Part shown: positions 34,501 through 43,727 of the stretch, piece by piece
Numbering within the stretch: the stretch's first letter is position 1
How the letters are laid out: each line of letters starts with the position of its first letter
NCBI RefSeq assembly: GCF_000003815.2
Contig: NC_049984.1
Location: 8,701,342 to 8,765,341 of the forward strand
DNA from: Branchiostoma floridae
Lineage: Eukaryota; Chordata; Leptocardii; Amphioxiformes; Branchiostomatidae
Reading direction: 5' to 3'
DNA: 64,000 nt
Notes under the pieces: generated by a model
What the model saw: the letters and a program-made list of their open reading frames with translations, nothing else
The model's database searches: none
Told to the model about the DNA's origin: nothing
Position numbers and translations under genes: made by a program

Positions 34501-37500
34501 TGAGTACTTCAATGTACCTTAATATCTTTCTTGTGTATAGTGGTATCAGTCTTCGTGGACAGTCACCAGCACAAGAGAGGGAGTGATGGGAAGGCCATGG
34601 GCATGATGCAGAGGGACTCAGCTATCTCTCCTCTCACCAGGACAGAGTTCTTGGACTTTCTGAAGAACATTCAGGTGATGAACATGTGTGCTGAACTTCT
34701 AGCATGCCAGCTCAGTTTTTGGCACAGTCACATTTGTCATAACGATAAGTCGTTGTGTGATTATGATGTCGCACAACTTAACCATTAACTTTAGAGTGAG
34801 TTTTCTGACTTTTTGGCATTGCATGTATTATCTTATTCCATGTATACATGTTGGGCAAGTGATAAAAAAGATGATATGAATCACTGATGGTGTTGTTGTC
34901 TGTCTTTCAGGACCCAGTTTGTCTAAGTTTGATGGTCTCCTGTCTTGCTAAAATTATCAACATCTTACAGGTAAGGTCAAAATCTTGTTTGACCTTGTGT
35001 TGCTACCAACATTTAACAGACAACTTTCAGTTTCCTTTAAGTTATAAGTTTGGTCCAGTCACTCTTGATCTTTTTTTCCTTTTTCAGGATGATTCCAACA
35101 AAGACGTCAGCAATGATTATGCCACCCTGTGGCCACAGGGTCTGGGGAAGTAAGTGCTTTACCTCGACATTGGATGGGTTTTATTACCTCTATGAAAATG
35201 GAGGTATCGTTGTCAGTTGGCATGTTTGTTTTTCTTTGTGTGTATCTGCATTGATGTAACGCTAGTTCACCTTTATTCGCGGGGTAACCTTTATCCGTTG
35301 TATTTCACACCAGGGTATTTCGGGATATCAAGTTGGCAGACGGTCTCAAACTGCATTATATTGAAAAAAGCAATTTGAAACCACCATCCATCTACGTGAT
35401 ATCCCTAAATATCTTGTTTTTAGGTAAAATAGATATAGGTTACCCCGCGAATAAAGGTGAACTAGCGTTAAATATTGCAGCTGGTAACCTTCCGGAGTGT
35501 ATGATAGAAATGGTTTAATAGGATACATGGAACATTGGAAGTACGGTTTAGCTCTGGTCCAATGTTGTAGGCAGGCAGGAAAGAAGTGATCAAATGCAAA
35601 TAATTATATGCCATGGTCACACCCACAGTAACTCAGGTCGATAGGGGTACCCACTTAGAGCTTGTTACAATGTTGTTTTAACAGTTGTACCAGTCTCTTG
35701 TTCTGAATGCAGCCAGTGTCTCATTATTTGGTTTTAAAAACAAATAAAACTTTCACTTGCCAGTAACAGTATGTCACCTGTAATCCACCTGTAACACCTG
35801 TTTCAGTCATAAAAACACCCATGTGTCTGATGACTCCGTGGCCCTGGTGCTGAGAGAGTTGTTAGGACATGCCCTGTCTATCAACCCTGGGCGACCTTCA
35901 TGGCTCAAAACACAGGCTGATCTCAGCTATGGTAGGTACATGTACTAAAAGTGACACTTTTGATCTGTTTGTAATAGTTTATACAACACAATTAGAACAA
36001 ACTAAGGACAGACAATACACTCTTCTGTTGATGTGATGCCAAACTCCGTCAGGTTTTAGAAAATTGATAGATGTAACGCTAGTTCACCCTTAATCCGTTC
36101 TGTTGTTTTTAAAAATAGAATATTTGGGATATCAAGAATATTCGGGATATTTCGGGATATCAAGTGGATGGTCAGTGGTTTCAAAGTGCAATATTTTCAC
36201 CGCCCGTCAACTTGATGTCGCCAAATACCCTATTTTTAAGATGAACAGATATAGGTTACCCTTCAGATAAAGGAGAACTACATTGTAGCATTACTAATAT
36301 AATAGATGAAGCATATGTAATTTATGCTGTAACTATCACCAATTTTTTTTTTATTCTAATAGTTCAAGTAATATTCTCTTCCCCATTTCACTACTCATAC
36401 ACATGTACCTCTGCCATGTTTACTCCCAGCTGCAGGCCAGTACTCTGCAGCCCTGCGGTTTTACCTGCAGGCTGGGATGGTCTGCAGTGACTACTTCACT
36501 CACCAGGTGCCTAAGGGAGTGTACGATGAGCAGGTCAGATTACACTTCTGTCCTACAAGTGGTCTCTAGATGTTTTGCCACCAAGACATTTCATCACTGC
36601 CAGGCAAATAGTCATTACTATCTGGATCATTCACCATCACTGCATGGACTTGGACAAACCCAAAAAATGAGCCAAAACTTGTTTTTTGACCAAATCTGAA
36701 AGTCTATACTCTACGCTCTCCCATCAATCTAAGATTTCTTTTACACATCCCAAGAAAGGGGCTTCTACAAGCCTGCCAACCCAGCCATAAAGGCCTCTGA
36801 CCTACTGTTAATGTGCCTGTACAATATGGCCTGGCAGCTGGTTTCACTCTGTAGTTGTGCATGGAAAAAGCCATCTTTGCTTTCTGGGATCAACTGATAT
36901 CTTGGCTTCCTTTGATTCATCTTTTGGCAAGTTAGGGTTATGCAAGGAGGTTCCTTGGTTAATGTTACCATGTGATATGTTGTACAATTTTGTTAGATGG
37001 GCATGATGTTGGCTAATACCTGTAAAAGTCTTGAGTCTTGAGTATTTTTTTCTCATTGACAGGTGTACAAAAGGATGATCAAATGCTGTAAGGAGCTCCA
37101 GTGCCACACTCATGTAAGTCTCCAGCAGGAATGTATTTCAAAACTTATCTTTCAAGCCTTCATAAAGGTAGTTGTATATCTTGTAAGTAAAGCAATACTG
37201 TAATCAACAATTTAGAAGGGAGTAAACTCACATATGACTCCTTCCCAGGTGGCAGTGCTGTGCCAATTTCTGAAGGAAGTGGACTATTCCACAGCTTTCA
37301 AGGTACTGCAGGAGAGAAACAGGTGAGGATGTATTATAAAAAGTGCAGTTCGAATTCAATGTGTATTATATATTTAAGATGAAGAGTAATGTATTTTTGA
37401 CAGCTAGCCGTGCAATGTGGCTTTATTACGGCTCATGTAACTTAGCCATGTACGAGGGGTGATCAATAAGTCCTCGGCCTCACCAAGAAATAACAAGCAC

Positions 37501-40221
37501 AACTCAGATTTTCAGGCGAAACTTCATAGTATGAAGTCTTTTATCAATATCCTCCAAATTTCAAATCATCGGAGTCATTACTTTCCAGGCATTCGTTTTT
37601 TCTAAATTAGAAGGTAAGTGGGGAGAAAAAGAAGGGTGAATTGTGATCAGACAATTTGACCTCACACCTCAGGTTGCAGATCAATTGTCCACCTTTTTTT
37701 TTCGTTATGACTTACCTAACGTTACTGGGTGTCGCCTGCAACATAATGATCACAATAATTTGAATTTTGGTTGAATTTGGGTACACATTAATATAAGACT
37801 TTATACATGTACGGGGGGTTATCAATAAGTCCTCGGATTTACCGAGAAATAATAAGCTCAGCTCAGATTTCGAAGCATAGATGTCAAGTATAAAGTCTTA
37901 TATAAATTTGTGCCAAAATTCAAATTATTGTGATCATTACTTTGCAGGCGACACCCAGTAACGTTAGGTGAGGGAGAAGGAAAAAAACGTGGACAATTGA
38001 CCTGACCTGAGTGTGCGGGTCAATTTGCGCTGCTGGAAGTTAGAAACCCAATTCTTTTTGCTTGAAATAGGAAGAGAATCATTATCAAATATTTTGACAA
38101 TGTCTTTTGTTAATTTACGGCATGGGGAACTCGACCCACACATGTCTGATCACAATTCACACCACTTTTTTCGCGCCACTTACCTTCTAATTTGCAAGAA
38201 ACGAATGCCGGGAAAGTAATGACTCCAATGATTTGAAATTTGGAGGATATTGATAAAAGACTTCATACTATGAAGTTTCGCCTGAAAATCTGAGTTGTGC
38301 TTGTTATTTCTTGGTGAGGCCGAGGACTTATTGATCACCCCTCGTACACTGGGTCACCCCTATTCTTCTCAGTAAGCGTGCTGGTTGTTTAACATGATGG
38401 TGAGACACCTGAAGCTCCCTCATACACAGGGGCCACTGACTTTACGTCACCATCCCAATCTCTCACAACATGTCCGAGCTGGGGCTAACACTGGGGTTGA
38501 ACCCCCGCACTTGGATCCACATAGTTTTAGCCATATGGCCAAATGATAGGGTTGACGTACCGCTTGAGCAATTAGGATATGTATTGACTTTTTAAAAATG
38601 ATTGAAAATGTTTGCTGCATGAGAAAGGTGGGGGAATAAGTGGTATCCTATAATGGTATCTAATATCCTGTTTGAGTGAGTGAGAAACCCATTTCTTACC
38701 TTCCCTGTTCGTTTCAGCTATGATGCCATGGATGATTATTACGACTACTTCTGGGATGTGGATATACTGGAGTATCTTGTCAGTATCCTTTTCAAGTTGA
38801 ATGTGTTACGTTAAAGTACAAACTCAGTTGGTGGTACACTGGTAAGGATGAAAGGTTACAAAGGTTTCCAGGACTGTTCCACCTGTTAATTTCAGTTTTT
38901 CCCTTGTGATTTATTCTCACATGCACAATCTTGGTTTATATTTACTATAATTGTCTTCAAGTGTTTCCTTCACCTACTCTCAGACATTCATACCAAGAAA
39001 GGTGAATTGGACAAGAGACAAGCAGTGGTAAGAAACTTTCTTCTACACAGTTTCCCTTAGAGATGAACTCAACATAACAGCAGGTGTTTCCTTCTAAACA
39101 TCCATGTTTTTATGGATATAAAATCTCCTAAAAAATGTAAAATCTCATCACAGATTAATAAAGAAATGAACCATTTATAATCCAGTAGTTGAGGGGTGCC
39201 CACCATGCAGACCCATTATGGCTTTATTGTTATTATTGGCTTTATTGGTCCATTAGCTGTTATACAAGATGGTACACCGCTAGTCTTGGAAATGATGCTG
39301 ACCTTAGATATGGGTTTCCATTTAAACAATTGCTAAAGCTCCATATCAAGTTACACATCAAAGCAAGAGTGATTGAGGCTGCAAATTGATGAACAGCTAT
39401 TCACACGGACATAACAAACATTATTCTTAGGATGACACCCTGAGATTTCGAACCATCACTTAATTTTTTTGAGGGTTACTGTTATCAAATCTTCACTGGG
39501 ATGATTGCCATGAGATTACATGAGGTACTAGGGCTGGGTACCGGTACAGTGTACTGGTACAAAACCGGTTTTTCTTATTGGACCGGTCGAGAACAACCGG
39601 ACCGAAAAAAATTTGGTGGACCGGATGTTGGACCTATTGGAAAATGAACAGATTATATGATCAGACATTCACACATTTTGGGGATTACCAGTCGATGAAA
39701 ATAACAAGGGCAAAGGAGAGTAGTCTATAGTCATTTCTACCAAGTTTTACAATCATTCGTACAGATGCAGTTAGCCTTGTAGGATTTTATAACGCCAGTG
39801 GGAGTCCAATACTCCACAAAACAGATGTCTTTGTTGCGTAATGGACCATTGCTTTGAGTATCGTCTATTCACAAGTTTTCACATACTAAATCAGGTCCAG
39901 GTTCAGGTCCGGACCTGTACCTAATCCTCTGGACCTGAACCGGACCTGTGCTGGACCTGTACCTGAATCTTTTGTACCGGTACCCACCCCTATGAGGTAC
40001 ACTTTGTAATCAATAATCCAGCAGTATGTAAAGTTAAAACAAGTACCTTTCCCTCACCAACTGTATGAAGTGTTTGATCAGTATTTCTGTGTTGTTGTTG
40101 TCAGCTACAGGTGCTGGGCCAACAGGAGTTGAACTCCAGTAACAGCGAGGATGTCCTGATACGTGCAGCCAACGCCAGGAAGAGCAGATTCTTCCGTATC
40201 TTGTGTAAGATGTATGTTTAG
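22586..40221 (+). CDS. INTS8: Integrator complex subunit 8
   Basis: Part of Integrator, which cleaves snRNA and promoter-proximal nascent RNA and recruits PP2A to RNA polymerase II. Exons: 22586-22709, 22819-22993, 23304-23444, 23982-24044, 24291-24345, 28040-28195, 28674-28766, 29076-29222, 29556-29662, 30251-30383, 30714-30778, 31234-31397, 32170-32303, 32832-32951, 33417-33612, 33987-34108, 34225-34309, 34541-34674, 34911-34970, 35088-35149, 35807-35931, 36430-36533, 37063-37113, 37249-37322, 38718-38782, 38984-39027, 40105-40221. They give 971 aa (human 995), all phases joining. Family marks: WFEFLLDPS near the N-terminus; LIVQFL and NEQNQILPPADNKRNR; SSFPVK; HQHKRGSDG; AALRFYLQAG; and the C-terminal DAMDDYYDYFWDV then KMYV. 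TPR-like helices. Start: the first of two adjacent ATGs. The exon 25 donor (GTATCC) is weak but is the only one that keeps frame. Intron 5 is extraordinary (see findings). Confidence 0.96.
23523..23733. mobile_element. Foldback MITE family R2 (CTAGTTCACCTTTATTCGC arms), copy 1
   Basis: INTS8 intron 3. The ends are inverted: GCTAGTTCACCTTTATTCGC against GATAAAGGTGAACTACCG. The inner arms, ATATCAAG and GGTATTCC, also fold back. Confidence 0.7.
24470..28039 (+). repeat. Tandem array of INTS8 exon 6 acceptor plus exon start
   Basis: Nine intronic units start at 24470, 24571, 27447, 27501, 27609, 27670, 27777, 27879 and 27988; the tenth, at 28040, is the real exon 6. Most begin with CCCTAG or a variant followed by TT(A/G)CGTGACCAGTTACC, which is the exon 6 acceptor and first codons (L R D Q L P D S V C). 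Units are about 50-110 bp. The AG is kept in every unit. The array is split by the element at 24586-27396. Confidence 0.85.
24586..27396. mobile_element. 2.8-kb TIR transposon with TTA duplication (PIF/Harbinger-like, non-autonomous)
   Basis: The termini GGGACTGGTCGATATTTAGC and GCTAAATATCGACCAGTCCC are perfect inverted repeats, extending through a G/C tract to GGCCGGTCGTCAGAGG. They are flanked by TTA at 24583-24585 and 27397-27399; removing the element restores CAGTTACCAGAC of the host array. A 3-bp TTA site is typical of PIF/Harbinger. Each end has several CCTAGGCCCTCCCCCC units, in the same orientation at both ends. The interior is G+C-rich with no recognised transposase. Confidence 0.85.
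28335..28500 (-). repeat. Possible LINE/SINE tail with (GTTT)n
   Basis: INTS8 intron 6. (GTTT)5, then ATTGCGATCTCCAATTAGAC. On the minus strand this reads as a retroposon 3' end with an (AAAC)n tail. The family is uncertain. Confidence 0.35.
29988..30182. repeat. MITE-like repeat with CTCAGCCTGGTTTAGCA arms (copy 3)
   Basis: INTS8 intron 9. Full copy: GAGGAGGCTCTGCTAAACTG on the left, and AAACCTCAGCCTGG then AGCCTCCTCAAGG on the right, with the inverted GATTGGCTGACAGC core. Confidence 0.75.
30388..30620. repeat. Repeat family R4, starting 5 bp past INTS8 exon 10
   Basis: GTTACCTCCGTGAAAATGTA, GGTGTGCATTC, CATGTAAGGCAAAAGTGGTG, GATACTTGAAGAATAGGAAG and CATGGCTACACCC. Its start lies only a few bases beyond the 5' splice site of intron 10. 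A weaker second copy spans about 30900-31080. Confidence 0.65.
31421..31705. mobile_element. MITE with 30-bp TIRs, INTS8 intron 12
   Basis: TTAAGCTAAGGGCAC and CCGCCGTACGTGCA on the left are mirrored by TGCACGTACGGCGGG and GTGCCCTTAGCTTAA on the right. 285 bp, non-coding. Confidence 0.8.
32741..32818. repeat. Near-perfect palindrome 13 bp before INTS8 exon 14
   Basis: TCAGACACAGGTCATACTAA and ACATGATCTG are mirrored by CAGATCATGT and TTAGTATGACCTGTGTCTGA around a 4-nt loop. The arms are about 37 bp with a few mismatches. Confidence 0.85.
33630..33650 (+). repeat. (TTC)n microsatellite just past exon 15
   Basis: A CTT/TTC triplet run in INTS8 intron 15, about 20 bp downstream of the donor. 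Confidence 0.7.
34348..34450. repeat. Half copy of the CTCAGCC MITE (copy 4)
   Basis: INTS8 intron 17. Only the right arm: CTGATTGGCTGAGAGCTGG, GTAGAAACCTCAGCCC and GGAGCCTCCTCATATTG. It begins soon after the exon 17 donor. Confidence 0.6.
35185..35720. repeat. Repeat family R4 split by an R2 foldback MITE
   Basis: INTS8 intron 20. The left part is TTACCTCTATGAAAATGGAG; the right part holds AATAGGATACATGGAACATT, GGCAGGCAGGAAAGAAG and GGGGTACCCACTTAGAG. The R2 element at 35257-35470 sits between them, so R2 inserted after R4. Confidence 0.7.
35257..35470. mobile_element. Foldback MITE family R2, copy 2 (best arms)
   Basis: TAACGCTAGTTCACCTTTAT and CGCGGGGTAACC are mirrored by GGTTACCCCGCG and ATAAAGGTGAACTAGCGTTA. 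The inner ATATCAAG and GTGATATCCC blocks also pair. 214 bp. Confidence 0.85.
36074..36293. mobile_element. Foldback MITE family R2, copy 3
   Basis: INTS8 intron 21. It starts TAACGCTAGTTCACCC and ends in a diverged AAAGGAGAACTAC with GTAGCATTA. The middle carries a duplicated TTCGGGATAT unit. Confidence 0.7.
37453..38344. mobile_element. Mariner/Tc1-type foldback element (892 bp)
   Basis: INTS8 intron 24. CGAGGGGTGATCAATAAGTC and its inverse GACTTATTGATCACCCCTCG are flanked by TA at 37451-37452 and 38345-38346. Nearly the whole element folds on itself: CACCCAGTAACGTTAGGTGA pairs with the left-arm TTACCTAACGTTACTGGGTG. A second terminus-like GGGGTTATCAATAAGTCCTC lies inside near 37815. No transposase remains. 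Confidence 0.8.
38390..38565 (-). repeat. Possible tRNA-derived SINE fragment
   Basis: INTS8 intron 24, next to the mariner element. GGGTTGAACCCC followed by CCATATGGCCAAATGA looks like a reversed tRNA B box/A box arrangement. The ends are unclear. Confidence 0.35.
39529..39992. mobile_element. hAT-like non-autonomous element, copy 2 (464 bp)
   Basis: INTS8 intron 26. Starts TAGGGCTGGGTACCGGTAC and ends GTACCGGTACCCACCCCTA. Perfect 8-bp duplication TGAGGTAC at 39521-39528 and 39993-40000. Same interior as copy 1 (ACCGGTTTTTCTTATTGGAC). Confidence 0.85.
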
Positions 40222-40355
40222 TGACAACCCAGCAGAGGACATTTTTGAGGTGCAAAATATGACATTACAGGAAGCTACAAGAAAACGTACGGCAACAGGA
40301 CTATGGATAACTTTGATGGCAATTGACTGATCTGTGGATGGTGGATAGCAAGTTA

Positions 40356-40933
40356 CGAGGGGCGTGCAATAAGTAATGGTCCTGACCCACTTCCAGTTGT
40401 CTGATCTAAATGAAATTTTGTATGTGTAATAATTCATATCTCTATGGGTTATGTTGCAAAAGACAGCTCTGAACTAATTGTGGTTTCTGATTTACTGGTG
40501 TTTGAACTTAGTCAGGTGCGAAATGGACCAGGTGTGAAATGGAACCAGTCGAGTGTCGCGCAGTGATCCGGTTTTTGTATTTGAAAGGACGCACACCAAA
40601 GAAGACTTTTGATGAAATAAATGAAACTTATGGTGATGATGCCCCATCATATGACCTTGTAAAACGCTGGCATCCTGAATTCAAACGTGGCTGGAAGTCT
40701 GTGGAAACAGCTCCCAGACCTGGTCGTCCCTCTTGTGCCATTGATGAGGCATCAGTTGGAGGACCAACCTGGGGTGTCCTACAAAATCGGTGTCCAGAGC
40801 TGCATCAAACGATGGGAGAAATGCATAACTCTGGGTGATTCCTATGAAGAGAAAGACTAATAACTGTGCCAAGTTTCATTAATCTCCTGCTATGGGAAAT
40901 GGGTCAGGACCATTACTAATTGCACGCCCCTCG
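40356..40933 (+). mobile_element. Internally deleted mariner just past the INTS8 stop
   Basis: The inverted ends CGAGGGGCGTGCAATAAGTA and TAATTGCACGCCCCTCG are flanked by TA (40354-40355, 40934-40935). Inside, 40539-40838 encodes about 70 residues of a mariner transposase N-terminal helix-turn-helix region (YLKGRTPKKTFDEINETYG, YDLVKRWHPEFKRGWKSVE, RPGRPS); then the frame is lost. The DDE/D catalytic part is absent, so the copy cannot mobilise itself. It lies about 130 nt after the INTS8 stop, so it probably sits in the 3' UTR. Confidence 0.85.
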
Positions 40934-41184
40934 TACACATTTCCAATAAACGCCATTAAAAATTCAGTTGTTTTTTAGGCACAGGAATCATATCCTCCCT
41001 TGTTGCCCCAAATCCTAGATATCTAAAGTGTACAAAAATACCTCCATTGCCAATCAACACTGAAGACCCACCATGCATACAATAAATTTTCATGTAGGTA
41101 ATAGTGTTGTTTCTTTTTTTCTCTTCTGGTGGTACATAAGGAAAACAACTTCTTATTACTGTGCAGTATTATGACAGCATACCA

Positions 41185-41285
41185 GGCTTCAAGGGCCTCT
41201 TTTGTGGGTGTTGCCTATTACCAATTGTCAGCCATTCAGAGAATTGCCTAAATGCTCTTTTTAGGCAAAGCTGCTTTGTTCCCAG
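41185..41285. repeat. Half copy of the CTCAGCC MITE (copy 5)
   Basis: AGGCTTCAAGGGCCTCTTTT, GTGGGTGTTGCC and CAATTGTCAGCCATTCAGAG; the left arm only. Confidence 0.45.
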
Positions 41286-41974
41286 ACAACAACTTTTTAA
41301 ATAGGAGACAGCTTTGTTTTACCATAGTTTTATTCTGCTACATACCGGTATCAGCAGGTTAGTACAGCAGACTGTGTTATTACTGTCACAGCTTGTAAAG
41401 TCCTGTAGACCACAACAGTGAAACAATCTCCATCACATGGATAGCAGTTCTGCTGATGGCACATTCTAGTGCACTAGCAAAGCCTTGTATACAACAAGAA
41501 GAATAAGTAATTGGCACACTTTAGAAACTACATAAAATTTTCAGCAAGTTGTTTGTCTTAACAAGGGAAACCTGGATAATAACAGCATAGAACAATATTG
41601 CTCATCATAGGCTGACACACTAGTGGTCCACTGTATCAAACAAAGTACACTGTTGATGCACAACAGTACACTACATTGCAACAAATAATTGGGTTTAAAG
41701 CTCTCTGCTCTATCAAAACTGCGTGTGAAAAAGTAGACTTTGAGAAGTTACAAAACTTGAACATGAAGGTACATACACGTAGAGAAAATGGTGATAAAAC
41801 ATGTCCAGGCATCACAGCAATACCAAACTAGCCTAAAACTTCAGCATCATTCATGTCAACTTACACCAGGTCCTACTTTGTACATACATGACTGCAACAT
41901 GGGCTAATATTGCCTTCACTGTAAACCCCTATCACAGGAACAACGTTCTATGCTCACCTGCGGCCTTTACAATA

Positions 41975-42168
41975 TACTATGGAAAGGCTCTGCTTAGGCT
42001 GGGCTGAGGTTCCCACTTTTGTTGGTTTGGCCTTTAACCAGCTGTCAGCTGAAAAGGTTTTGCCCCCAAAAAGTTATGCTAAGAGCAGTTTAGAGGCTGC
42101 ACCCACAGAAGTGGAAACCTCAGCCCAGTTTAGCATAGCCCCCAAAGGTATATGGTATAGACCTCTGT
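41975..42168. repeat. MITE-like repeat with CTCAGCC arms (copy 6)
   Basis: Full copy: AAAGGCTCTGCTTAGGCTGG on the left; GAAGTGGAAACCTCAGCCCA and TTTAGCATAGCC on the right. Confidence 0.7.
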
Positions 42169-42904
42169 AGAGAATGGAGAACATTTACATCACTTTTCCA
42201 TTTGAAATGTCCAGTTTGTTACTTTCTTAGCTGACAAATGGCCTTTTAGATGACAATATGCATCCAATCTTGATCAAAACTGAATACAGCACTAACACTT
42301 AGTTATTACAGAAGTATAAAGAATATCAATTTGGCTACTGCATCAAAGCAACATATGAAGATGGGAATACATAAAGAAGTTCCTATTAAATGCATATATG
42401 TCACAGCTAACAAGCTTTAGCCGTATTTGTTAATAATTGCCATAATGTTACCAAATCTCAAAATTGTGTCACTTAAAGCTCATAGCTGCCGGCCGAATAG
42501 TATTCCTGCTGTATGATCATGACAGGTATAACCCCCAACAGTGTTGAGAATAACACCACTCGCCTGCAGATACATTGTGCTACCATTAACATAGTCATGA
42601 TTGTTACAAATTGTTTCAAGAATACAGTGCACTTTGATACATTTACCTCTGACTGAATTTCTGACATATTAACATCAGCAAAGCTTTCCACAAAAATAAA
42701 TATACAGAAAATTTAGGACTTGTACTACATGTAGTAATCAAATAAGTCTGATTAGATACACATAAGAGCTTGTTACATGTACTTTGTTGAGCATTGATTT
42801 AAGGCAAACAGTTAAAATGAGCTACATGTAATTTCTGATAAACATCAGTAATTCCTGAAGACCATGTCCTAAAATGGTCACTTGACTATATTACAGTTAA
42901 ATAC

Positions 42905-43042
42905 TTCTTGTATTCAGTGACCGAAAGGCACTCCGCTTTCAAACTTATACAGTATGTACATAAATATTTGGAACATTGAAGTTAGTCATCTACACCTAAA
43001 AGTTCAATGTGCTTAGCCTTTCAATCTGAATACAAGATTTCT
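42905..43042. repeat. Small foldback (~135 bp)
   Basis: TTCTTGTATTCAG and CGAAAGGC are mirrored by GCCTTTCAATCTGAATACAAG. Non-coding. Confidence 0.5.
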
Positions 43043-43132
43043 TTCACATATAATCTTACGCACCAGGTACAAATCCCTGAAAAAGCATTCTACACATTAA
43101 TAGTAGCTTAAGCTACGTATAGACCGATCCTA

Positions 43133-43262
43133 ACTGTCAGTCACAATTAGCCGTTCAACCAATGAGAGAGTGGCTGCATGTCCTTCAAATGCTTGCATTT
43201 TTATGTCCTACATTTTGATGGAGGTAGGAGAAGCTATGGGATCTACTTCCGTCTTCAACATG
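43133..43262. repeat. Dispersed repeat, CCAATGAGAGAGTGGCTGCATG family, second copy
   Basis: Matches 5872-6000 over CAACCAATGAGAGAGTGGCT and TGCATTTTTATGT, then GCTATGGGATC. Confidence 0.55.
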
Positions 43263-43477
43263 ACACTCTTACTACCGGTAGTCATATACTAGTAGTGGCG
43301 GCCACTCTAGCTTTTACACACATGTCAAACACACTTGTCTTATGTTTCTATTCTTAACATACAATGTGAGTTTTTACTTGCACTGCAATAAATTTCCATT
43401 AGTATTCCATGATTGGTTTTTGTTGACGAGATTCTAGTACCAAGTTACCAAGAACAGAGACATCTTATTTGTGTGAC

Positions 43478-43690
43478 GTAATAAACCCTTTCACGGATCC
43501 AACTGCACATGTGCAGGCAAAACGAGAAGACCCAAGACATAAACAGCGCCATTGTTATGCAAACTAACAGAGGCCATATATATCTGAACATGTATAAAGC
43601 ATGTTAGAGACAAGAACAGTTTACAAGTTGGGAGCATTCACCTTTGACATGCACAGTCGGATCCTTGAAAGGACCTATTTGTTAATTGTT
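43478..43690. repeat. Candidate MITE with GGATCC-containing arms
   Basis: CCTTTCACGGATCCAACTGC is roughly mirrored by GCACAGTCGGATCCTTGAAA. Arms about 70% similar by eye. It lies directly downstream of the SNX21 stop. Confidence 0.4.
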
Positions 43691-43727
43691 ACTTTCTACT
43701 TTGGTACAGTCCAGTTTCCTGACTCTG

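Larger units (their letters stand above)
40936..43727. other. Intergenic, tails of INTS8 (+) and SNX21 (-)
   Basis: No coding exon recognised. AATAAA occurs at about 40946 and 41080 on the plus strand and could end INTS8 transcripts. The rest is AT-rich, with the repeat fragments listed separately. Confidence 0.5.

Noticed and set aside
38718-38778. GTCAGT at 38779 as INTS8 exon 25 donor
   Set aside because: A better-looking donor, but it puts exon 26 out of frame. Ending at 38782 gives EYLVNIHTKKGE, which matches the family.
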